Shown here: positions 56,237 through 64,000 of the stretch, one piece after another
Layout: every line of letters begins with the position of its first letter
Position numbering within the stretch: the stretch's first letter is position 1
From: Nectonema munidae
Taxonomy: Eukaryota > Nematomorpha > Nectonematoida > Nectonematidae
NCBI GenBank assembly: GCA_030549495.1
Contig: JAUIRK010000908.1
Location: forward strand, 620,001 to 684,000
Direction: 5' to 3'
DNA length: 64,000 bases
Program-made: the position numbers and the translations under genes
Notes under the pieces: model-generated
Told to the model about the DNA's origin: nothing
The model's input: only the letters and a program-made list of their open reading frames with translations
Database searches by the model: none

Positions 56237-59200
56237 TTAGTCAATTTCTTCCATTTTGGACGCATCGTCTCCTGTGTCAACATTCATGGGCGCATCTACT
56301 GCTCCATTGCTCCCAGTAGAAGCTTCAACTTCTGTTGACTCCACTGGTTCTTCTTCAACATCCAAACCCAATCCTAATTGGATCATTCTATTAATTCTGC
56401 TTGAATGAGTTTTGGGATCTTCAAGATTGAATCCAGATGACAAAAGTGAGGTTTCAAACAAAAGGTTAACTAAATCCTAAAAATTGAAATCATGGGTTAA
56501 CTTTTGAAAAAGCTTAAGGATAATTATTTAGTTTGATTTGTTTAGAAATTTCTAACGAACACAATCAAAAATTACAATTTTGTCTAAATTTAAAAAACAA
56601 AATAAGCAACTGACCTTGAAGGATCTTTCATTTGAGTTTTCGTCTGCCCTCTCTTTCAGTTTCTGGATGATTGGATGGTCTGGGTTAATTTCGAACTGTT
56701 TCTTCGCAGCCATGTACCCCATGGTAGAGTTGTCCCTGAGTGCTTGTGCCTTCATAATCCTCTCCATGTTGGCTGTCCAGCCGTATTGAGATGTCACAAT
56801 ACAACATGGTGAATCCACTAGCCGATTTGACACCAAAACCTTCTCAACCTTTCTGTCCAAAATTTCTTTCATTGACTTGCAGAGGCCTTCATACTTTGTC
56901 TTGTCATCTTCTAGTTTCTTCTTAATTTCTTCACTATCTGGAAGTTCGAGACCTTCTTTCGTGACGGACACTAAAGTCTTGCCATCGAATTCTTTCAACT
57001 GTTGGACACAGTACTCATCAATAGGTTCAATCATGTACACAACCTCAAATCCAGATTTCTTTACTCTTTCAACAAATGCAGAATTCATGACCTGTTGTTT
57101 GTTCTCGCCTTAAAATTGAAATATATATATTACAATTTTCCAACTTTTTAAAGTTTAGGCATTTTTTGTAAAATAACTAAAATATGTACACAAAACTTGT
57201 GAAAATCAATAATTTAATTGCACAACTAATAAAAAAATTCAAAAAAGCACTTTGAATGATGTCATTAAGTTTCATGGATGAAATTATTATTTTCCTTCAG
57301 TAGGAAAAAAAAGAAATCTAAATTGGTAGATAAGATATGCTAAAACAAGTTTACCAGTGATGTAATAGATAGACTTTTGGTTTTCTTTCATACGAGAGAT
57401 GTAATCTGAAAGAGAACACATTTCATCAGAAGCAGATGTGTAATATCTAAGTAATTGAGCAAGTTTATTGCGGTTCGTAGAATCTTCATGAATTCCAAGC
57501 TAAAAATTAGTAATTAGCTTATAAATATTTTTAAATAATTAAAAACTATTTTTTACTTTAAGATTTTTGGAAAACTGTTCATAGAATTTTTTGTAGTTTT
57601 CAGCATCTTCAGTGAGATTTTCAAACAGTTCAATACACTTTTTTACAATATTTTTGCGAATAACTTTAAGAATTTTGTTTTGTTGAAGAGTTTCTCTAGA
57701 AATATTGAGGGGCAAATCTTCTGAATCGACAACACCCTAAAATAAAATTTATTGAAATATCATAGAACATACTTTATTAGTTTTAATAAAAAATGATTGC
57801 ATTCCTTTCTTAGAACGAAAAACAAAGTTACCTTTATGAATCCTAGGTATTCAGGAATGATTTCTTCACAATTGTCCATGATGAAAACACGTCGGACATA
57901 CAACTTAATGTTATTTTTCTTCTTTCTTGACTCAAACATGTCAAATGGGCACCTCTTTGGTACGAACAAAAGAGCTTTAAATTCCAACTGGCCTTCAACT
58001 GAAAAGTGCTAAACAAATTTTTTTTTAGAATTTAACATAAAGAATAAATTTTATTAATAATGATTAATTGAAAAATAAGAATTATAAACAAGTTTTAGAC
58101 TATTAATAATAAAAAACTTTTATATCAGCTAAAAAAGAGATGAGATATAGGTGAATTAGAATCATATAGAAAATGAATTAAAATAAATACAAATTGATTG
58201 AAAAAGTAATTAAAATGTAACCTTAACAGCCAAATGATCTTCCCAATCATTGGTAAGACTTTTGTAAAATTCAGCGTACTCTTCTTGCTTGAGATCATCG
58301 GGATTTCTGGTCCAAATTGGTTTGGTCTTATTCAACTCCTCATCTTCAATGTACTTCTCCTTTATTTTCTTCTTCTTTTTGCCTCCATCTTCTTTCGTGG
58401 CCTCTTCGTCCATTCCAACATCCTCAACTTCCACATCTCCCTTCTTTTTCTCATCGCCTCCCTCAGTAATTTCCTTTTTGTCGGTGGAAGTAGCCATTTC
58501 TTCTTCATCATCACTGACTTCAATATCCCTTTCCTTTTCCACTTGGAGTTTGATCGGGTAGCCGATGAATTGTGAGTGCTTCTTAATGATTTCTTTAATT
58601 TTCTTCTCATCAAGATATTCCAATTGATCTTCTTTCATATGAACAACAATCATAGTTCCTCTTTTCAAATCAAAGTTTTCAGGAAGAGATGAAATGGTGA
58701 AAGAACCTCCCGCGGAAGATTCCCACATATAGGACTCATCGTCAAAGTGTTTGGAGTAAACTGTAACTTTATCTGCAACAAGATAAGAGGAATAAAAACC
58801 AACGCCAAACTGACCAATCATTGCAATATCTGCTCCTGCCTAAAAAAACGTCCAAATTAATGATTAAACAACATGCACAACAGAACAGTGGTCCCATTTG
58901 ATGAATAATGTTACAGGTAAGATTTTAGATAAAAAATTATCACTTACTGAAAGCGCCTCCATAAAAGCCTTAGTACCAGATTTAGCGATCGTTCCAAGAT
59001 TATTGATCATATCAGATTTTGTCATGCCAACGCCGGTGTCGATTATGGTGAGTGTTTTGTCATTCTTATTTGGGATTATTTTGATGTATAATTCTTTTTC
59101 AGCTTCCAATTTAGTAGGATCTGTGAGGCTTTCATATCTTATTTTGTCTAAAGCCTTAAAAAATTCATAATACAAAACATAGAACGGAATAGTTAGTATT

Positions 59201-61405
59201 TTAAAGAGCAAATATAAATTAAGACATTTGTGCAAAATAACATATACATCTCTCCTCGTAGTATTTTTGAGCAAACACATGTTGATGATCCCATAGATTT
59301 TCTCATCTTGTCACAGTGATTCAATTTCCCTATCTGTTTTTCTCTTCCGCTTTCTCTGCTAAAACTCAAACACTCAAGCTCTCCTATCTCATTCAGCTCT
59401 CTTCTCTCCAGTGACGTAGCTATTCAATTTAATCAAAGATTTTTGGTAAAAATTTAGTTACATCAATACACCAAACATTTTGCAAAACTAAAAATTTGTT
59501 TTTAAATGAGAAATAGTTTTCAATCGTTACAATTTTATAAATGAATATTGTCAAACGCGCGTTAAAAATTTTTTCCCAAAAAAGGTCACTTTTAATTTAC
59601 CAGTACGTTTATTACATTTAGCCAAGAAATTTTTTCCACACCCTATAAGGTTATACTTCAAGGTTGGCTTTGCCTTTGTTATTTTTAAATTATTCTGAGA
59701 AAAGACAGTTTTATTTTAAAATAGTGAAAATTGCTTTATTAGTTTATTTTGTCTCCCTTAACCTCCTATGTTAATTATGTAGCAAGAGTAAAGGTTAAGG
59801 TACCGTGGGTGTGTTTTCATTGAAAATGGACTGATGCACCGCTTATGTCAAACTATGAAATTGGTATCGATGAAGAATCGAATCCAGAGGCTTTCATGCT
59901 AAGTCCATCATCTCAACCAACCTGCCATGTCACCCATAGAGTAGGCTCTTATTTTTCAAAAAACTTAAGTTATGCTTTAATTTTTTTGTTTTTGTTGAAG
60001 TTCTATAACTTTATTCCTTAAAAGTTATTATAAAAAGTAAATCATTGCAAAATGTTGGAAGTTATTTTAATTTTTGTAGCTTGCACCAATTTAGCTTTTA
60101 AACTATTTTTGAATGATGCTAAGAAAAATGAAGTAATGCAATCTTAATTTATTGTTTGATTTTTGTTCGCACAATTTTCTTTATTTTATACCCTTTTTTG
60201 AGTCTAACTAACGTACACTTTATACTAAAAAGAATGAAAAAATTCTAATACCGTTTTCTAAATTTAGTTGATTTACATTTTTGATAGAAATTACTTCAGA
60301 AAAGTTATGTAATTTGGATGTATTTTTTTTATTTATTTTTCATTTTTAGAAAGAAGGAACTGAAAATTAATGAATGATTTTTTCATTGAATAAAATTTCC
60401 AATTTTTTTTATTTTTAATTGATATCTTTACCCCCTTTTTTACACCGCCTAATTGAGATTCGGACAAGACTTTGAACATGTCTAAACCTATTATGTAATA
60501 TAACACGCTACCTACATTGATTTTCTACTTTTGAAATTATAAGGTTAAGTTTAAATTAAAAAAAATTTTAACTAGCAATTTAATAGAAAAATGATATTTT
60601 CTTTTTAAAAATTTTAAATAAGGAATATAAAAAATATAAGGAGGCAAATTAGTGTTCCATAAATTGGGACCAACGTGTCATGAGAATTAAGACAATATAT
60701 GATAATGAAAGCTGTATCAAAATCAATAAGATATTAAGTAGATTTTTAGGCATAAATATTATATGAATTAATGATACTTTTAGTTAGCACCCAAATAAAA
60801 ATTTTCTTTTTTTATAATCACATATTAAAACAAAATTGTAGACTTTTTAGGGTGGATTGGATAAAAAAATTTTTGAAAACACGCAACCATATTAGAATTA
60901 TACTGTTAATGGATAGCTGAATTCTAAGGTGACAACCCTAATTATGGATTATTAAATTGATAATAAAGATGGAAAGTCTAAAAATTTAAGTATGAGACAA
61001 ACATACACACTTTTTAGAAACGGTTAACCAAATTTCGTTGATAAAATTCAATAAAAGGAATCAAATAAACATTAATCGGGAACAAATAAAAATTAATTTT
61101 AAGTAACATTAATATGAATTTAATCAAAATTACTAATTGAAACCGAAAAAAACAATACATTAAAATGAAACAGAAAAATCTAAAATGTTTCAGAAAAGGA
61201 TTGGAAAAATCAAATATAATTCATTTAAAAATTTCATCAAGTTGTTGAGAAAGATAGTATAAAGTTAAAAACATACATCAGAAGAATTTGACACAAGTTC
61301 TCTGAGAAATATTTCTTTATTCGAGTAGAAGGTATTAATGATTAAACTCATCAATTGAGCGATTTCAGCTTGAAAAGCATAGGTTTCCATTTTTTCAGTA
61401 GACAT
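56237..61405 (-). CDS. Hsp90: Heat shock protein 90, cytosolic (alpha/beta type), complete
   Basis: ATP-driven chaperone that matures kinases, steroid receptors and other clients in the cytosol. Coding exons, in order: 61405-61277, 59154-58948, 58839-58222, 58008-57832, 57736-57557, 57499-57355, 57108-56615 and 56476-56237. All introns are GT-AG and in phase. The total is 2,190 bases, 729 residues, the normal length. N-terminal ATPase: ELVSNSSD (ends exon 1), [11 protein letters not shown], the LGTIAKSGT lid and [14 protein letters not shown] charged linker ([19 protein letters not shown]... KKKKKIKEK) lies in the long third exon. Middle domain: [28 protein letters not shown] and [15 protein letters not shown]-terminal dimer part: [19 protein letters not shown]. 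It ends MEEID rather than the usual MEEVD, a conservative change in the TPR-docking tail. No ER signal or KDEL, so not GRP94; no mitochondrial lead, so not TRAP1. Confidence 0.98.
59155..61276 (-). other. HSP90 intron after the first coding exon (2.1 kb)
   Basis: The donor GTATGT follows SNSSD at 61277 and the acceptor TTTTTTAAG precedes ALDKIRY at 59154. It is several times longer than the other introns (69-256 bp apart from this one), largely because it contains repeat C copy 2. No ORF of interest. Confidence 0.85.
59690..60440 (+). repeat. Dispersed repeat C, copy 2, with tRNA-like segment
   Basis: Matches the reverse complement of 17560-18235. In addition it holds, at 59865-59940, a minus-strand tRNA-like block: TGGTTGAGATG fits the Pol III A box exactly and GGATTCGATTC is close to a B box, about 25 bases later. 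The left part (GGTTAAGGTACCGTGGGTGT) is repeat B. No poly-A tail was identified. The whole lies in the HSP90 intron. Confidence 0.75.
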
Positions 61406-61910
61406 TTTGTTCAAAGTGCACACGATTCTAAAGTAGCAATTATAAATAGATAAACACTTCCAACATAAATTGTTTTGTAAAAATTTAATGTAATCCTACT
61501 ATGGCTATTTTCTGACAAAACATAGACTCTGGTAAATTTAGAATATATTTTCAAAGTAGTAAATTTTTAGGATGTTCTAGAATTCAAAAATTATGCAAAA
61601 AGTGACTAAATTAACAAATAAAGGCTTTCGTCAAATTGGCAAAGGAAAATTTTGGTTCAACCAAAATTTCAACAATAATGAGAAACTATTTTCCAAGTAA
61701 AAATTGTCTTATTTTATTACATAAAAGATAACTGAAAAAGAGGATTCGTTTTTAAAAAATAATTATTGAAAATTTATAGTCAAAAAGAAAAATTTAATAA
61801 TTTAAAAACAATTTCAGATTATATAAATATCTTAACTAAACTTACAAAGATGACAGGAAGAAATAAAACGCAAAAAGTATCTAAAATTAGACCAATGAAT
61901 GAGAAAAGTG
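61406..61910 (-). other. HSP90 5' untranslated region with an intron
   Basis: The start-codon exon opens at 61427 after a CTACTTTAG acceptor, leaving 22 untranslated bases (…GAACAAA before ATG). A donor GTAAGTTTAG at 61845 follows CTTCCTGTCATCTTT, so a non-coding first exon of about 60 bases (about 61846-61905) and a 418-bp intron are likely. The first base of the transcript is inferred from the TATA position. Confidence 0.6.
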
Positions 61911-61928
61911 ATAATAGATAGGTGGGTG

Positions 61929-61941
61929 CTATATATTTATA
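61929..61941 (-). promoter_or_regulatory. HSP90 TATA box
   Basis: TATAAATATATAG on the minus strand, about 30 bases before the inferred start of the non-coding exon. Just upstream (61945-61965) are loose GAA half-sites (AGAAATTACGAGAAGGAACT), not a canonical alternating heat shock element. Confidence 0.55.
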
Positions 61942-61949
61942 TTTAAAAG

Positions 61950-63080
61950 AAATTACGAGAAGGAACTCGATGAATTAAAAACGACGATGATGCTAATTTA
62001 AAAACTAAAAAATTTTAAAAAATAAAAAAATATATTTAATTTCAAAATTTTTAAGGATATATAAAAAATAATTACAAAGTATGTATTTTTATACTAATAA
62101 ATATCTATAAAAAATTTTATTAAACTTTTTTAAAGATAAAGCAAATAAGAATCAAGTCAAAATTTTAAAACTGACATTTAGATTTTGCGCTAAAGAACTT
62201 TTAAATATATATTGTTTTATTTTAAATTTACAAGTAATAATTTGATAATTTCATTCATTGATAATGAGGTCATTGATAATTTGTTAATATTTTCGTATCT
62301 TTATGTTTGAACTATATGAATAAGTTTTTTCTTTGGTATTCTACGAACCAATTTTTATTAAATACTTGGATGAAGCAGGGCTTATTGCTATCAACAATTC
62401 AATACTTCTTTTAATATAGCAAAATTAGTTTCTTTTCTGGGTAAGAATTTTTAAAGTATAATTTTGAAAGAATTATTATTACTTTTTTCTATTAATCATA
62501 ATTGTATTTTTAATTAAATTTTTTAATTTTGTTTACTTTCAGAGATGACATCTTGAAAGTAATTATCCAGCAAAGTTTTTTCTTCCAAATTAAGTTCCAA
62601 TCTTTCTGAAAAGTCAAAAAAAAATTGTTGGTAAAATTAATAATAAATGAATCAATTTTCAATCAAAATAGACTGCATGAAAAAAACTTATGCTAGTACC
62701 TTTATCAGAACGTAAGATTTCATCTGTTTACACCAAGGCCATTTATTGAATAAAATTTCTATTGATTCTGAATCTATCTTTAGCATAATAATGGATTCTA
62801 ATAACGTGTTTAACAATATTAAAATTGACACTATATAGAAGAAAGAAACTATGTTAAGGATAAGATTTTCCAATACTGAAAATCGTAATTTAGTGTGAAT
62901 TAATTAAACCAAAGAGTCAATTATAATGTTTTTAATCCAAAAAGAGTTATGATTAATATTATGATAAAAGGAATTGACCCCGTTTCAATCGATTTAAATT
63001 TAATTTTTCTTTTGAAAAAAAATATTTCCAGTCTAACTCTAAATCTATAGTTTTTAAAGTTGATCATCAAATGAGAAAAG
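61950..63080. other. AT-rich stretch upstream of HSP90
   Basis: No gene recognised. Short minus-strand ORFs at 62688-62873 and 62921-63109 have no domain or support. Confidence 0.45.
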
Positions 63081-63084
63081 ATTT

Positions 63085-63320
63085 TTTTTTCAATTTTTAT
63101 AAACGACATCTCTAACTCATCTGATAGATTTGAATTTCTTGTTTACGCAGATGACCGTAATTTTATTGTTCCTCTTTCAAAATATAAATAAAATATTGCT
63201 CTACTAATGATTTGAACTTATTCATACAGGAAGATTTTGAATTGGTAAAAAATGGTTTTGTTCGAATAATATGAATACTTCTAAATCTAGAGCGCTGTAC
63301 TTCACAAATAAACTCAGATA
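63085..63320 (+). pseudogene. LINE reverse transcriptase fragment
   Basis: FINDISNSSDRFEFLVYADD, then RNFIVPLSKYK, then in other frames an EDFELVKN-like piece and SNNMNTSKSRALYFTNK: the YADD box and following palm/thumb of a non-LTR retrotransposon RT, on the plus strand. Upstream palm (GVPQGS) is not legible. Only about 80 codons remain, with stops and frame changes. It differs from the fragment at 51 kb, so it is a second family or older copy. Confidence 0.75.
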
Positions 63321-63330
63321 AACTCATAAA

Positions 63331-64000
63331 GGAGGTTCCCAACCTTTTTTCACCAAGTACCCCTGAAAATTTTCAGCCTTAGGCGAACCCCTAATAATTT
63401 TTTTAGTTTTTTATCTTGATTTTTCACACTAATTGATTTTCAACCTCGCTAATCATCAGTCAAAGATGTATTTCAATATATATTCATAAAAAAATGATTT
63501 ATTATGCAAAAAATAAATAAATAATAAATATTTGAAAAAATTGAAGTCAATGAGAAGGTTGAGGTTGTTTTGTACTGAAAAGCTCTTCCATATTTGATTC
63601 AGTTTGCGATAAACAGACTCTCATATCATCCTCGACATTTAATCTTGCCCCGTTTTTTGGTTTAATGGCAAGAAGTGTAGAAAAGCCTTGTTCACAGAGA
63701 TATATCAACGGGAATATAAGCAACGATTTTAGAACCAATTTGCAAATTTTGGGATAAAATGAACTCTATTTACACCAAAAATTTGATAGTGACATGACTT
63801 CAAAAGAATCTTTGGCATTTGAATCATTTTTGAGTTCTATAAACTCCTCTTGCAAATCACTGGAAATGTCTTGAACTTCCAAATTAAAGGGGTTTCGCAT
63901 AATTTTCAAATTTTCTTCATTCAATTCAGGAAAATATTTTTTAATTACAGAAAAAAGGGATGACAAATTATTTTTAACAAGTTTTTTTTAATCGCTGAAG
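63331..64000 (-). pseudogene. hAT transposase C-terminus (SCAND3/ZBED5-like), runs off the window
   Basis: Minus-strand pieces 63966-63766 (VIKKYFPELN, MRNPFNLEVQDISSDLQEEF, NDSNAKDSFEVMSLSNFW) and 63738-63547 (LLIFPLIYLCEQGFSTL, RLNVEDDMRVCLS, STKQPQPSH then stop) match the end of SCAND3/ZBED5-type hAT proteins. The dimerisation region is present, with Glu in YLCEQGFS. One frame change lies between the pieces. The element's 3' end is probably the GAGGTTCCCAACCTTTTTTC sequence at 63331. The N-terminal part lies beyond 64000. Confidence 0.85.

Noticed and set aside
58234-58575. 113-codon and overlapping plus-strand ORFs across the HSP90 linker
   Set aside because: Antisense to the charged linker and middle domain of HSP90; composition is the reflection of Glu/Lys codons.
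59865-59940. Functional tRNA gene
   Set aside because: A and B boxes are present but the cloverleaf stems do not form and the spacing is short; better seen as a SINE-like head.
61945-61965. Heat shock element upstream of HSP90
   Set aside because: Only loose GAA half-sites; the alternating GAA/TTC pattern is not present.

Overview
The window is AT-rich eukaryotic nuclear DNA: genes are split by introns, most of the sequence is non-coding, and there is a dense layer of decayed transposons. The one gene I recognise with certainty is a cytosolic HSP90 on the minus strand, in eight coding exons plus a non-coding first exon. Its sequence, the low GC and the transposon mix (hAT, piggyBac, MULE, pogo, Tc1/mariner, LINE) suit an arthropod. 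A caligid copepod of the salmon-louse type is my best guess, but that is inference.

Layout. 0.2-2.4 kb: piggyBac fossil. 3.0-6.7 kb: two hAT transposase fossils, the second almost complete. 7-20 kb: non-coding repeats (a three-copy repeat A, tRNA-like SINE boxes, a short palindromic element, TTAA-type MITEs, hAT-type MITEs, tandem duplications). 20-24 kb: a piggyBac fragment, a hAT MITE with perfect target-site duplications and a Tc1/mariner fossil. 21-50 kb: a plus-strand host gene of unknown function, with three well-supported 3' exons (42693-42780, 45125-45491, 48989-49965) and up to four candidate upstream exons. Its introns hold most of the transposons.

30.0-39.0 kb is a nested stack. 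An outer hAT element (30010-39029, 8-bp target duplication CTATAGAA) was invaded by a 3.06-kb element (30729-33785, 8-bp duplication ATATATAC, TIR TAGGGCRTGTCA) and by a piggyBac element (33946-38101, TTAA). The piggyBac was in turn invaded by a MULE (35311-37156). The 3.06-kb element codes for a divergent protein that I do not know under any family name. Its ends and target duplication are those of the hAT superfamily, and I regard it as the most interesting object here.

41.3-42.5 kb: pogo/Tigger fossil. 47.2-48.3 kb: an unknown protein fossil followed by an in-frame 165-bp tandem repeat. 51-53.4 kb: a LINE fragment and a mosaic of inverted and direct repeats. 55.1-55.9 kb: BED-type hAT fossil. 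56.2-61.9 kb: the HSP90 gene with TATA box, 5'-UTR intron and polyadenylation signal. 63.1-64 kb: a second LINE fragment and a hAT fossil running off the window. I saw no LTR element, endogenous virus, Polinton, CRISPR array, rRNA or intact tRNA gene.
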